Below, piece by piece: positions 1-9,448 of a stretch of 64,000 nucleotides of DNA. Every line of letters begins with the position of its first letter. The stretch's first letter is position 1. Under the pieces are notes generated by a model, which made no database searches, was not told the origin of the DNA, and saw only the letters and a list, made by a program, of their open reading frames with translations. Location of the stretch: the NCBI RefSeq assembly GCF_013522725.1, contig NZ_JAAMRF010000004.1:310001-374000 (forward strand), in the 5' to 3' direction. This DNA is from Stutzerimonas azotifigens. Its GTDB lineage: Bacteria; Pseudomonadota; Gammaproteobacteria; Pseudomonadales; Pseudomonadaceae. The translations under genes and the position numbers were made by a program.

Positions 1-127
1 TACCCGCCCGTTCGGCACCCAGTGGGGTCAGATCCTGCCCCAGGCGAGCGGCCTGGGCGCTATCGACCTTGGCTTGAGCCTGGCCGACGCAGGCCATCAA
101 CAACAGAATTCCAATCTTTCTGTACAT
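1..127 (-). CDS. DUF1329 outer-membrane-associated protein, N-terminal fragment
   Basis: Only the first 42 codons lie in the window; the gene continues past the left edge. The translation begins MYRKIGILLLMACVGQAQA, a short signal peptide with a probable cleavage site after AQA. It is followed by the conserved DUF1329 start, AARLGQDLTPLGAERAG. DUF1329 proteins are exported and usually sit next to DUF1302 porin-like genes and an RND-type exporter, with a proposed outer membrane lipid or polymer transport role that is poorly defined. A good ribosome binding site (AAGGAG, about 10 bases upstream) supports the ATG at 127. The 216 bases up to trmB contain no other gene that I can support. Confidence 0.8.
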   Translation of the reverse strand, partial: MYRKIGILLLMACVGQAQAKVDSAQAARLGQDLTPLGAERAG

Positions 128-343
128 CGTCCTTTACTCCTTGCAGCGCGGTCCGGGCGCTGCTTCGTGCCGCTGCCGGAATGGCAGAGCAGCCGTGGTA
201 AGCGTTGTGTTGGGCGCGCCTTCCTGGCGGCCGCTGGCGTCGAGACGAGTGGGTGCTGTCTCGATCGCCGCGCGGATTCATCCCTATGGCCGTTGTGCGG
301 CTCTCGTCGGACGCAGAGTTTGACGTCCTCTCATTTCTTACGC

Positions 344-1063
344 TTACTCGGTGCGCTGGAACTTGAGGTCCCAGACACCATGCCCGAGGCGTTCGCCACG
401 GCGTTCGAACTTGGTCACCGGTCGCTCCTCGGGCCGAGGGACGAAGCCGTCCTCGTCACCCAGGTTGCGGTAGCCGGCCACCGCGTTCATCACCTCGAGC
501 ATGTGCTCGGCATAGGGCTGCCAATCGGTCGCCATATGGAGCACGCCCCCGGCCTTGAGCTTCTGTCGCACCAGGTCCGCGAAGGCGGGCTGGACGATAC
601 GCCGCTTGTGGTGGCGACTCTTGTGCCAGGGGTCTGGAAAAAACAGCAAAACCCGGTCCAGGCTCGCATCGGCGACGCAGGTGCGCAGTACCTCCAGCGC
701 ATCGCAGCTGTAGACCCGGACATTGTTCATCTCGCGCGCCAGCAGGCCGCTGAGCAGCGCCCCAACGCCCGGTTTGTGCACTTCGACGCCGATGAAATCC
801 TGCTCGGGCGCCGCTGCCGCCATTTCCAGCGTGGAATGGCCCATGCCGAAGCCGATCTCGAAGGTCAGCGGCGCCGTGCGCCCGAAGACCTGGGAAAAGT
901 CCTGCATCCCTTGTTCCAGTTCGAGACCGAAGCGCGGCCAACCCTCTTCAAGCGCGCGCTGCTGGCCGACCGTGGTACGGCCGGCGCGCATGACGAAGCT
1001 CTTGACGGTGCGCATCGGGCGTTGTCCGGTCGGTTCGCCGGAGGGTTGCTGCATATCGCTCAT
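344..1063 (-). CDS. trmB: tRNA (guanine-N7-)-methyltransferase TrmB
   Basis: This cytoplasmic SAM-dependent enzyme makes 7-methylguanosine at position 46 of the tRNA variable loop. The 239-residue length is normal for the family. The SAM-binding glycine motif GFGMGHS is at residues 71-77, and the diagnostic [13 protein letters not shown] segment at about 143-155. It follows thiS and thiG on the same strand, 63 bases after thiG, and is probably co-transcribed with them. This order is shared with other Pseudomonas. The ATG at 1063 is preceded by a modest AGGA ribosome binding site. Confidence 0.97.
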   Translation of the reverse strand: MSDMQQPSGEPTGQRPMRTVKSFVMRAGRTTVGQQRALEEGWPRFGLELEQGMQDFSQVFGRTAPLTFEIGFGMGHSTLEMAAAAPEQDFIGVEVHKPGVGALLSGLLAREMNNVRVYSCDALEVLRTCVADASLDRVLLFFPDPWHKSRHHKRRIVQPAFADLVRQKLKAGGVLHMATDWQPYAEHMLEVMNAVAGYRNLGDEDGFVPRPEERPVTKFERRGERLGHGVWDLKFQRTE

Positions 1064-1126
1064 GGATGTCCTGCACGTTCGTAAAATGCGGCGTCCCGGC
1101 CGTAAACAGGGTCGGCCGGGCCCCGT

Positions 1127-1921
1127 TCAGTTGATCAAGCCATCGAGGGGAGAAGAAGCGCTGGCATAGAGCTTCTTCGGCATGCGACCGGCCAGGTAAG
1201 CCAGGCGCCCTGCCTCGATGGCGTATTTCATCGCCTCGGCCATCAGCACCGGATTCTGCGCGTGGGCGATGGCGCTGTTCATCAGCACCGCCTCGCAACC
1301 GAGCTCCATGGCGATGGTGGCATCCGAGGCGGTGCCCACGCCGGCATCGACCAGCACCGGCACCGTAGCTTCTTCGAGAATGATGCGCAGGTTGTAGGGG
1401 TTGCAGATCCCAAGACCCGTGCCGATCAGACCGGCCAGTGGCATCACCGCGATGCAGCCCATCTCGGCCAGTTGGCGAGCGATGATCGGGTCGTCGCTGG
1501 TGTAGACCATCACGTCGAAGCCGTCCTTGATCAGCACTTCGGCCGCCTTGAGGGTCTCGATCACGTTGGGAAACAGGGTCTTCTGGTCGGCCAGCACTTC
1601 GAGCTTGACCAGGTTGTGCCCGTCCAGCAGCTCGCGCGCCAGGCGACAGGTACGCACCGCCTCGGTGGCGTCGTAGCAGCCGGCGGTATTCGGCAGGATG
1701 GTGTAGCGCTCCGGAGAGATGACATCGAGCAGGTTCGGCTCGCCCGGATTCTGCCCGATGTTGGTGCGGCGGACCGCGACCGTGACGATCTCGGCACCGG
1801 AGGCCGCGATAGCGGCGCCGGTCTGCTCGAGATCCTTGTATTTGCCGGTGCCCACCAGCAGGCGCGACTGGTAAGTACGGCCGGCAAGGGTAAAGGGCTT
1901 GTCGTGGGGAACTGGGGTCAT
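1127..1921 (-). CDS. thiG: Thiazole synthase ThiG
   Basis: ThiG condenses 1-deoxy-D-xylulose 5-phosphate, dehydroglycine and ThiS-thiocarboxylate to form the thiazole phosphate of thiamine. The 264 residues are full length. The TIM-barrel lysine that forms the Schiff base lies in VKLEVL (K106). The phosphate-binding glycine segment (AGVGTASDA) and the C-terminal SSPLDGLIN are also present. It lies 57 bases downstream of thiS, whose product is its sulfur carrier, so the two form a functional pair. A GAGG ribosome binding site precedes the ATG at 1921. Confidence 0.98.
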   Translation of the reverse strand: MTPVPHDKPFTLAGRTYQSRLLVGTGKYKDLEQTGAAIAASGAEIVTVAVRRTNIGQNPGEPNLLDVISPERYTILPNTAGCYDATEAVRTCRLARELLDGHNLVKLEVLADQKTLFPNVIETLKAAEVLIKDGFDVMVYTSDDPIIARQLAEMGCIAVMPLAGLIGTGLGICNPYNLRIILEEATVPVLVDAGVGTASDATIAMELGCEAVLMNSAIAHAQNPVLMAEAMKYAIEAGRLAYLAGRMPKKLYASASSPLDGLIN

Positions 1922-1978
1922 TGGGAGCCTCTCGTGTACGGGTTGCGGCGAGCGATCTGGACGGGACGCGTGGGCGAC

Positions 1979-2179
1979 TCAGCCGCCACCGATGGCGTGC
2001 ACGACCTCGACCTGGTCACCTTCGCTCAACGGCGTCTCGGCATGCAGGCTGCGCGGCACGATGTCCTGGTTGAGTTCGACCGCAACGCGCCGACCGGTCA
2101 GCTCGAGGTGCTGCAACAGATCGGCTACGGTCTGCCCCCGTGCGAGCTCGAAAGGCTCGCCATTCAATTGAATCCGCAT
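1979..2179 (-). CDS. thiS: Sulfur carrier protein ThiS
   Basis: This is a 66-residue ubiquitin-fold sulfur carrier for thiazole synthesis. It begins MRIQLNGEPF and ends AIGGG; the terminal Gly-Gly is adenylated and converted to the thiocarboxylate used by ThiG. A longer open frame extends upstream in the same phase, but homologous protein starts only at the ATG at 2179. It is the first gene of the probable thiS-thiG-trmB operon. A promoter with an embedded palindrome lies just upstream. I saw no TPP riboswitch (thi-box) in the leader. Confidence 0.95.
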   Translation of the reverse strand: MRIQLNGEPFELARGQTVADLLQHLELTGRRVAVELNQDIVPRSLHAETPLSEGDQVEVVHAIGGG

Positions 2180-2207
2180 GGTCTGATCACTGTCGGAAGG
2201 GCCCGCC

Positions 2208-2235
2208 ATTCTACGCGAACCCGGTTCGCGACCAA
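2208..2235 (-). promoter_or_regulatory. Candidate sigma-70 promoter of thiS with palindromic spacer
   Basis: Read on the minus strand, TTGGTC (2230-2235) and TAGAAT (2208-2213) are separated by 16 bases, a plausible -35/-10 pair placed 29 bases upstream of the thiS ATG. The spacer is almost entirely the perfect inverted repeat CGCGAACCCGGTTCGCG (2214-2230; 8-bp arms around one base). A protein bound there would block RNA polymerase, so it reads like an operator, though a GC-rich palindrome can arise by chance. Confidence 0.45.
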
Positions 2236-2292
2236 AGACGAACCTACAGTCATTCGTCACGCGGTTGATGGCCCATGATCTCACGGCATAGA

Positions 2293-2664
2293 TCAGGTCA
2301 TTCTCCAGGCGACGACGATCAGGCACGCCCAGCCCGCGAGAAAGCTGACGCCGCCCAGCGGGGTGATCATGCCCAGCTTGCCGATGCCGCTCAGCGTCAG
2401 CAGATACAGGCTGCCGGAAAACAGCACGATACCCAGGACGAACAGCCCGCCGGCGATGCCTAGTAGCCGGCCCGGTAGATGCAGCGCCAGGAGGGCGACA
2501 CCGAACAGGGCCAACGCGTGAATCAACTGGTAGTGCACACCGGTCTGAAACACAGCGAGGTAATCGCTGCTGAGCCGGTTTTTCAGGCCGTGGGCGGCGA
2601 ATGCACCGAGCGCCACACCGGTCATGGCGAAGAAGGCAGCGAGCATCAACAGGAGTCGGGTCAT
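2293..2664 (-). CDS. DUF423 small inner-membrane protein
   Basis: This 123-residue protein of the DUF423 (YgdD-like) family has four predicted transmembrane helices. It carries the typical GAFAAHGLK segment after helix 1 and IHALALFGVALL in helix 2. Its molecular function is unknown. The chosen start, ATG at 2664 (MTRLLLMLAAFF), puts the first helix at the N terminus as in homologues; an in-frame extension to 2724 adds 20 non-hydrophobic residues and is unlikely. It lies between thiS and the divergent mtgA, as in other Pseudomonas. Confidence 0.88.
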   Translation of the reverse strand: MTRLLLMLAAFFAMTGVALGAFAAHGLKNRLSSDYLAVFQTGVHYQLIHALALFGVALLALHLPGRLLGIAGGLFVLGIVLFSGSLYLLTLSGIGKLGMITPLGGVSFLAGWACLIVVAWRMT

Positions 2665-2797
2665 TCGATCGGCCTCGGTAAAGTTGGCGAAAAATGTAAT
2701 GATCGGACGCGCCCGCCCTGTCATGCAATCTTCGACACGTCAGCCAGCGGTGCGTCACCGGTATAATGCCCCGACCCAAGGAAGCCGATTCTCCCTC

Positions 2798-3526
2798 ATG
2801 CTTCGGACCGTGCTCCGCCGCCTCGTCAAACTGCTGCTCTGGCTGACCGCCCTGTCGGTCGTGCTGGTATTGGCCCTGCGCTGGATTCCCCCACCGTTCA
2901 CCGCGCTGATGATTGAACGCAAGATCGAATCTTTCAGCGGCGAACAGAGCCTCGACTTGCAGCGTACCTGGCGTCCGTGGACGGAGCTGCCGGACGATCT
3001 GAAAATGGCTGTCATCGCGGCCGAGGACCAGAAGTTCGCCGATCACTGGGGCTTCGACGTCGCCGCGATCCGCGCGGCGTTCGAGCACAACGAGCAGGGC
3101 GGCTCGCTGCGTGGCGCCAGCACGCTGAGCCAGCAGGTGGCCAAGAACCTGTTTCTCTGGTCCGGCCGCAGCTGGGCACGCAAGGGGCTCGAAGTCTGGT
3201 TCACGGCGCTGATCGAGCTCCTCTGGCCGAAGCAACGCATCCTAGAGGTCTACCTCAACAGCGTCGAATGGGGCGACGGCATCTTCGGCGCCGAAGCTGC
3301 GGCGCGGCATCACTTCAACGTCGGTGCGCCCTACCTGTCGACCCAGCAGGCCAGCCAGCTCGCTGCGGTGCTGCCCAACCCGCGCCAGTGGAGCGCCGGC
3401 AGGCCCAGCGCCTACATCATCCGCCGCGCGAGCTGGATCCGTCAGCAGATACGCCAGCTCGGCGGCAGCCATTACCTGACGCGCCTTGAAAGCGAGCGCC
3501 CGGACTGGTGGCCGTCGTGGCTGTAA
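2798..3526 (+). CDS. mtgA: Monofunctional biosynthetic peptidoglycan transglycosylase MtgA
   Basis: MtgA is a GT51 glycosyltransferase, anchored in the inner membrane and facing the periplasm, that polymerises lipid II into glycan strands without a transpeptidase domain. The 242-residue product has one N-terminal membrane segment (about 11-30). The catalytic Glu is in EDQKF (E76). The second conserved motif STLSQQVAKNL lies near residues 109-119, and later RILEVYLNSVEWG is present. The ATG at 2798 gives a family-sized protein; 58 upstream in-frame codons are not membrane-like. A TATAAT box (2762-2767) sits 30 bases upstream without a clear -35. Its stop overlaps the next gene by one base (TAATG). 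Confidence 0.96.
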   Translation: MLRTVLRRLVKLLLWLTALSVVLVLALRWIPPPFTALMIERKIESFSGEQSLDLQRTWRPWTELPDDLKMAVIAAEDQKFADHWGFDVAAIRAAFEHNEQGGSLRGASTLSQQVAKNLFLWSGRSWARKGLEVWFTALIELLWPKQRILEVYLNSVEWGDGIFGAEAAARHHFNVGAPYLSTQQASQLAAVLPNPRQWSAGRPSAYIIRRASWIRQQIRQLGGSHYLTRLESERPDWWPSWL

Positions 3527-6117
3527 TGGCGGACAACCCCATCGAGCGCCACGGTCTGCCGCGGGGCTCGGGCCCGCAGCCAGTGCCCGAGCCCCGCGGA
3601 CTGAAACGCCTGCTGCATAGGCGAAACGCGCTCGCCTGGCTGGTTCTGGCGTTCACCCTGCTGGTGCAGATGATCATTCTGCAGAACCTGCGCGGCAACG
3701 AAAGCCGCGCGGCGCAGGAGCAGTTCCAGATGCTCGCCAACAAGGTGACCGAGGCCATCGAGCAGCGCCTCGTCAACCACGAGCAGATCCTGCTCGGCGC
3801 GGCAGGCCTTTTCGATGCCAGCGGAGAAGTCGACCGCGATCAGTGGCATCGCTATGTCGAGCGCCTGCAGCTGACCACGCGTTACCCCGGCATACAGGGG
3901 GTTGGCTTCGGCAAGGTGGTGCGCCAGCAGGAGCGCGCCGCGCACGTCCAGAGCATGCGCGCCGAAGGCTTTCCCGACTATGACATCCATCCGCCGGGCG
4001 AGCGGCCGCTGTACATCAGCGTGATCTATCTGGAGCCCTTCATCGACCGCAACACCGTGGCGCTGGGCTACGACATGTTTTCCGAGCCGGTACGTCAGCG
4101 TGCGCTGCTGCGCGCCGCCGAGCTGGGCCTGGCCAGCGTGACCGACAAGGTCACCCTGCGGCAGGAAACCCCGGACAGTACGCAGGCCGGCATCCTTCTC
4201 TACGTGCCGGTCTACCGCCCCGGCATGCCGCTGGCGCTGCCGATGCAGCGCATGGACGCGCTGATCGGCGTCGTCTACAGCCCCTACCGGGTCAGCGATC
4301 TGATGCGAGGCATCCTCGGACCGGCCGACCCGAAGCTCAACCTCACGATCTATTCCGGCGACAGCGAGGAACCCGACGACCTGATCTTCGCCACCAACCG
4401 GACCGGCAAGCACAACCCGCGCTATAGCAGCCTGCAGCACATCCGCCTCTACGGCCAGATCTGGACACTGCGCCTGGACAGCCAGCCCGAATTCGAAAAC
4501 GCCTTCCACGCCAACGAGGCGCTGCTGGTAATCCTCTGCATTGGCCTGAGCGCGCTGTTGTTCCTGCTTACCTCCTCGCTGACCGTTCGCCGCAGCCGGG
4601 CCGAGGCTCTGGCCCGACAGATGACCGAGCAGATCCGGCAGAACGAACGGGAATTGCGCCTGAGCGAAGAGCGCCTCGCACTGGCGCTCAAGGGCAGCAA
4701 TGATGGCCTGTGGGACCTGAACCTGCAGACCGGCACCTTCTTCGCGTCCCCGCGCAGCATGCAGATGCTTGGCTACCACCCCGGCGAACTCGAGTCGGAC
4801 ATGGGGCTGTGGGAGCGGATGATGGTGGCGGATGACCTGGGCGTAGAAAAGGAACGCTTGAGCCAGACGCTGCAATCGCAACGCGAACACTTCACCAGCG
4901 AGCTGCGCCTGCAACATCGCAACGGCCAGGTGGTGCCGGTCCTGGTGCGCGGCTATGTCCAGCGCGACAGCGAGGGCAAGCCGCAGCGCGTGAGCGGCAC
5001 CATCATGGATCTGACCGAGCACAAGCGCGTCGAACAGCTAAAGAATGAGTTCGTCTCCACGGTCAGCCACGAGCTGCGCACGCCCCTGACCTCCATCGCC
5101 GGCGCCCTGGGCCTGATCAATGGCGGCGTGCTCGGCGCAATCCCTGCCCCCATGCAACAGCTGCTGGAGATCGCCCACCGCAACAGCCTGCGACTGAAGC
5201 ATTTGATCAACGACCTGCTGGACATGGAAAAGATCGCGGCCGGCAAGATGAGCTTCAACCGCCGCGAATACCCACTGCGCGACCTGCTGGAAGAGGCGCT
5301 GGCCAGCAACCAGTCGTTCGCCGCCCAACACGGGGTGCGTTGCACGCTGGAAACGGACACCAGCGCGGCGCGCGTCTGGGTCGACGGCCTGCGGCTGCAG
5401 CAGGTACTCGCCAACTTTCTCTCCAACGCCATCAAGTTCTCGCCGCAGGGCGGTGAGGTCCACCTGAAAAGCAGCGTCAACGAGGGCCTGGTACGCATCA
5501 GCGTCATCGACCAGGGACCAGGAATACCCGACAGTTTCCGCCAGCGGATTTTCCAGAAGTTCGCCCAGGCCGACAGCTCCGACAGCCGCGAAAAGGGCGG
5601 TACCGGGCTGGGCCTGGCGATCAGCAAGGAGCTGGTCGAGCGCATGGGCGGCTGCCTGGGATTCGAGTCGGTGGTGGGCCAGGGAACGACTTTCTGGTGC
5701 GAGCTTCCAGTGCTCGACGACCCCGCCCAGGAACACGGCAGCGACAAGCCACGGCTACTGGTCATCGAGGACGAACCGGACACCGGTCGCCTGCTGCACA
5801 TGATGCTGCGCAATGCCGGCTACGGCGTGGACCGTGTCGAAAGCCTGCACCAGGCACGGGAGAAGCTGGCCGAGGCGCAGTACCTCGCCGTGACTCTCGA
5901 CCTGCATCTGCCGGACGGCAACGGTCACCAACTGATCGACGAGATGCGCGAGCATTCGGCCACGCGCGACCTTCCCATCATCGTCATCTCCGCCGCCAAC
6001 AGCCTCGACCAGCAACAGTCGCAGCCCGGCATCATCTGGCTGCACAAGCCGATCAGCGACGCTCAGCTGCTGGCTGCAGTCGAGCGGGCGCGGCAGTCGA
6101 CAGCTCCTTCCCCCTGA
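3526..6117 (+). CDS. Hybrid sensor histidine kinase (CHASE-PAS-HisKA-HATPase-REC)
   Basis: This 863-residue membrane sensor has two transmembrane helices (about 36-55 and 340-361) bracketing a periplasmic CHASE domain, which typically senses small ligands. A short coiled coil and a PAS domain follow (about 385-500). The HisKA domain has its phospho-accepting His in STVSHELRTPLT (H515). The HATPase carries NFLSNAIKFS, DQGPGIP and GTGLGLAISKEL. A C-terminal receiver has the probable phospho-Asp in TLDLHLPDG (D792). The ATG at 3526 overlaps the mtgA stop; an upstream GTG at 3508 is less likely. No response regulator or phosphotransfer gene is adjacent, so the partner must be elsewhere. It appears inserted between mtgA and rpoH-linked genes. 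The signal is not identifiable. Confidence 0.92.
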   Translation: MADNPIERHGLPRGSGPQPVPEPRGLKRLLHRRNALAWLVLAFTLLVQMIILQNLRGNESRAAQEQFQMLANKVTEAIEQRLVNHEQILLGAAGLFDASGEVDRDQWHRYVERLQLTTRYPGIQGVGFGKVVRQQERAAHVQSMRAEGFPDYDIHPPGERPLYISVIYLEPFIDRNTVALGYDMFSEPVRQRALLRAAELGLASVTDKVTLRQETPDSTQAGILLYVPVYRPGMPLALPMQRMDALIGVVYSPYRVSDLMRGILGPADPKLNLTIYSGDSEEPDDLIFATNRTGKHNPRYSSLQHIRLYGQIWTLRLDSQPEFENAFHANEALLVILCIGLSALLFLLTSSLTVRRSRAEALARQMTEQIRQNERELRLSEERLALALKGSNDGLWDLNLQTGTFFASPRSMQMLGYHPGELESDMGLWERMMVADDLGVEKERLSQTLQSQREHFTSELRLQHRNGQVVPVLVRGYVQRDSEGKPQRVSGTIMDLTEHKRVEQLKNEFVSTVSHELRTPLTSIAGALGLINGGVLGAIPAPMQQLLEIAHRNSLRLKHLINDLLDMEKIAAGKMSFNRREYPLRDLLEEALASNQSFAAQHGVRCTLETDTSAARVWVDGLRLQQVLANFLSNAIKFSPQGGEVHLKSSVNEGLVRISVIDQGPGIPDSFRQRIFQKFAQADSSDSREKGGTGLGLAISKELVERMGGCLGFESVVGQGTTFWCELPVLDDPAQEHGSDKPRLLVIEDEPDTGRLLHMMLRNAGYGVDRVESLHQAREKLAEAQYLAVTLDLHLPDGNGHQLIDEMREHSATRDLPIIVISAANSLDQQQSQPGIIWLHKPISDAQLLAAVERARQSTAPSP

Positions 6118-6718
6118 CGTCGCCGAGCGCGGCACGCGGCGTGATCCGCAACCAGCTCAGGGCCCCGTCGCGCACCAGCAGGGTCATGCCCCGCTGCGGA
6201 TAGAACCAGCCTTCGCCCTGCCCTAGCGCGTAGCGCATTCGCGGCTCGCCCAGGCTGGCGACGAGGTCGCGGGCCTCGACCGGCTCGGCGGGCATCAGGA
6301 TCATATCGACCAGCTGCCGTGCCGACATCGCCTGTATCAGCGTGTCGGCGAGCAGCTTGGGCGAATCATCCACACCGCTCGCCTGCGCCAGGCCGGCGCG
6401 CTCCTTGTCGTCGAGTTGGAGCTTACCCTGGAGGCCGAGCGATATGTCCGCCGCGGCAAGGCGCGCGCGATAGCTCAGCACGATCCGCTCCCCTTCGCGC
6501 TGCACCCAGAGTTCGCCCCCCGGTGCCTGCTCACGCAGGCGCTGCAGGGTCAGTTGCCCGGCCGCCATCGGCTCGAGTAGCGGGTCGTGCAGTTCGGCCA
6601 ACCAGGCCACCGGCACGGCCTGGCGGGAAAAGGCCAGCCAGAGCCCGAGAGCGAAACAGGACACCCCTAGCAGCGCGAAGAACAACAGGTGGGCAGGACG
6701 AAACGGCAGCCTGGGCAT
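6053..6718 (-). CDS. Membrane-anchored protein of unknown function downstream of rpoH
   Basis: The 221-residue product has one N-terminal transmembrane segment (about 10-31, LLFFALLGVSCFALGLWLAF), followed by a predicted periplasmic domain with no motif I recognise. The ATG at 6718 has a CGGAG ribosome binding site; a TTG at 6733 is an alternative. It follows rpoH on the same strand behind a terminator. A protein of similar size sits between mtgA and rpoH in other Pseudomonas (from memory). Its last 65 bases overlap the 3' end of the convergent hybrid kinase gene, an unusual long tail-to-tail overlap. Confidence 0.7.
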   Translation of the reverse strand: MPRLPFRPAHLLFFALLGVSCFALGLWLAFSRQAVPVAWLAELHDPLLEPMAAGQLTLQRLREQAPGGELWVQREGERIVLSYRARLAAADISLGLQGKLQLDDKERAGLAQASGVDDSPKLLADTLIQAMSARQLVDMILMPAEPVEARDLVASLGEPRMRYALGQGEGWFYPQRGMTLLVRDGALSWLRITPRAALGDVRGKELSTAAPARLQPAAERR

Positions 6719-6734
6719 GGCAACTCCGGACAAA

Positions 6735-6773
6735 TAAAAAGGACCGCCACGGACGGAGTCCGGGCGGCCCTTT
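6735..6773 (-). terminator. Rho-independent terminator after rpoH
   Basis: On the minus strand a GC-rich stem (GGGCCGCCCGGAC pairing with GTCCGTGGCGGTCC, with small mismatches) is followed by TTTTTATTT. It begins about 15 bases after the rpoH stop. It should end most rpoH transcripts before the membrane-anchored protein gene at 6718. Confidence 0.85.
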
Positions 6774-6787
6774 AACGGATGCGGCGA

Positions 6788-7642
<855 letters not shown>

Positions 7643-7671
7643 GCAGATCCTCCAACTCACGAAGCTGCAGC

Positions 7672-7699
7672 AGTTTAGCATTGAGCCATGGGACTGCAA
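7672..7699 (-). promoter_or_regulatory. Candidate sigma-70 promoter of rpoH
   Basis: On the minus strand TTGCAG (7694-7699) and TAAACT (7672-7677) are spaced 16 bases apart, placing a start site about 25 bases before the rpoH ATG. It lies in the 112-base ftsX-rpoH spacer. Match quality is moderate, and other rpoH promoters may exist within ftsX. Confidence 0.4.
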
Positions 7700-7754
7700 G
7701 CCTGTGGAAAAGTTCCGCGCCACGCCAAATAAGCGCAACGATATCAATAAGTTA

Positions 7755-8780
7755 TCAGCGAGGCGCCAGCTCGCTCAGATGACGGGCAACGGCCAGCCAG
7801 GCACCGATGTAGCCGAGCAGCACCGCGCCCAGCACCAGAGAAAAACCATCGCCCGAGGGCACGCCGGACAAGCCGAAATCGCTGCCATAGAGGCCGGCCA
7901 GCCGTACCACGGCCTCGTTCAGCCAGCCCAGTCCATAGGCCAGCACCAACCAGGCCAGCAAACCGGCACCAAGCCCGTAGAGCGCGCCCATATAGAGGAA
8001 GGGACGTCGCACATAACCATCGGTGCCGCCCACCAGCTTGACCACTTCGATCTCGGTGCGACGGTTTTCGATGTGCAGGCGAATGGTGTTACCGATAACC
8101 AACAGCAAGGTGGCGACCAACAGCAACGTCAGACCGAACACGAAGCGGTCGCCCAGCTTGAGGATCGCGCTCAGGCGCTCGACCCACAGCAGGTCCAGCT
8201 GCGCCTGTTCCACGCCCGGCATCTCGGCCAGCCGCTGACGCAGGGCTTCGAGCTTGTCCTTGTCGACTTCATGGGGGGTCACAAGGATCACCCCGGGCAA
8301 CGGATTGTCGGGCAGCTCCTTGAGCGCCTCGCCAAGACCGGACAGCTGCTGGAACTCCTCCAGGGCGCTCTCGCGGCTGATCCACTGCGCCTCATCGACG
8401 TCGGGCATGGCGCCGATCTCGGCTCTCAGTGACTCGCCCGCGGCGCTGTCGACATCCAGCTGCATGAACAGCGAGATCTGCGCCGCGCGCTGCCAGGAAC
8501 CGCCAAGCCGCTCGACGTTATCCAGCAACAGGGCCAGCCCCATCGGCAGGCTCAGGGCGACGGCCATCACCAGACAGGTGAAGAAACTGCCGATCGGGTG
8601 CTTGCCGAGTCGGCGCAGGCTGTCGACCAGGCTGGCACGGTGGCTTTCGAGCCAGGCATGCAGCAGCGCCTTGAAGTCCGGTTCGTCCGGATTTCTCGGC
8701 GGCTTGCTCGGCTTGGCCGAACCGCCCACCCGTTCGGCGGTGCTGGACGCCCTGGCCTTGCGATCAGGTGTAGCGCTCAT
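7755..8780 (-). CDS. ftsX: Cell division protein FtsX
   Basis: FtsX is the membrane half of the FtsEX ABC-like complex, which couples septal ring assembly to activation of peptidoglycan amidases in the periplasm. The 341-residue protein has a cytoplasmic N-terminal extension rich in basic residues. Its first helix is near residues 68-90, followed by a large periplasmic loop (the amidase-activator binding region). Three more helices lie at the C terminus, with the conserved [16 protein letters not shown]. It overlaps ftsE by one base (8780), so the two are translationally coupled. Confidence 0.96.
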   Translation of the reverse strand: MSATPDRKARASSTAERVGGSAKPSKPPRNPDEPDFKALLHAWLESHRASLVDSLRRLGKHPIGSFFTCLVMAVALSLPMGLALLLDNVERLGGSWQRAAQISLFMQLDVDSAAGESLRAEIGAMPDVDEAQWISRESALEEFQQLSGLGEALKELPDNPLPGVILVTPHEVDKDKLEALRQRLAEMPGVEQAQLDLLWVERLSAILKLGDRFVFGLTLLLVATLLLVIGNTIRLHIENRRTEIEVVKLVGGTDGYVRRPFLYMGALYGLGAGLLAWLVLAYGLGWLNEAVVRLAGLYGSDFGLSGVPSGDGFSLVLGAVLLGYIGAWLAVARHLSELAPR

Positions 8781-9448
8781 CAGCTGGCCTCCCCATCACC
8801 GATCAGGCGGCCGCGCTGCAGCGTCAGCATGCGGTGGCGCATGCGGGCGATCAGCGCAAGGTCATGGCTGGCGATCAACACAGTGGTGCCCAGCCGGTTG
8901 ATGTCTTCGAACACGCCCATGATCTCCGCAGCCAGGCGCGGATCGAGGTTGCCGGTAGGCTCGTCGGCCAGCAACAGGGCTGGCCGGTGCACCACGGCGC
9001 GAGCGATACCGACGCGCTGCTGCTGGCCGGTGGAGAGGTCCGCAGGGTACTGGGTCGCCTTGTCCTTGAGGCTGACGCGCTCGAGCGCCGTCATGACCCG
9101 CTGGCCGATCTCGCGCTTGCCGAGCCCGAGTATCTGCAGCGGCAACGCCACGTTGTCGAACACCGTGCGATCGAACAGCAGCTGGTGATTCTGGAACACC
9201 ACCCCGATCTGGCGCCGCAAGAACGGGATCTGTGTATTGGTGATCCGAGATAGGTCCTGGCCGGCCAGCAGCAGCTTGCCGGTGGTCGGGCGCTCCATGG
9301 CCAACAACAGGCGCAGCAGGGTGCTCTTGCCAGCGCCGGAATGCCCGGTGACGAAGAGGAATTCGCCACGCTGCGCATGGAATGACAGTTCGTGCAGACC
9401 GATATGGCCGTTCGGGTAGCGCTTGCCGACCTGCTCGAAGCGAATCAT
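8780..9448 (-). CDS. ftsE: Cell division ATP-binding protein FtsE
   Basis: FtsE is the ATPase partner of FtsX on the cytoplasmic face of the division site. The 222-residue ABC domain has Walker A GHSGAGKST (about residues 36-44) and the signature LSTGQQQR, a Ser-Thr variant of LSGGQ that I recall as common in pseudomonad FtsE. It also has Walker B LLLADEPTGNLD and the H-loop IASHD. It overlaps ftsY by four bases and ftsX by one, so ftsY-ftsE-ftsX is one operon. Confidence 0.97.
   Translation of the reverse strand: MIRFEQVGKRYPNGHIGLHELSFHAQRGEFLFVTGHSGAGKSTLLRLLLAMERPTTGKLLLAGQDLSRITNTQIPFLRRQIGVVFQNHQLLFDRTVFDNVALPLQILGLGKREIGQRVMTALERVSLKDKATQYPADLSTGQQQRVGIARAVVHRPALLLADEPTGNLDPRLAAEIMGVFEDINRLGTTVLIASHDLALIARMRHRMLTLQRGRLIGDGEAS

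Noticed and set aside
74-1084. Rightward 336-codon frame opposite trmB and the DUF1329 fragment
   Set aside because: The minus strand has a signal peptide start and a complete TrmB; the plus frame has no motif.
2180-2292. Possible TPP riboswitch before thiS
   Set aside because: The conserved thi-box sequences are absent; only a short leader with a palindromic promoter is seen.
3472-5022. 516-codon open frame antisense to the hybrid kinase
   Set aside because: His/Gln/Ala-rich shadow of the CHASE and PAS coding region with no recognisable domain.
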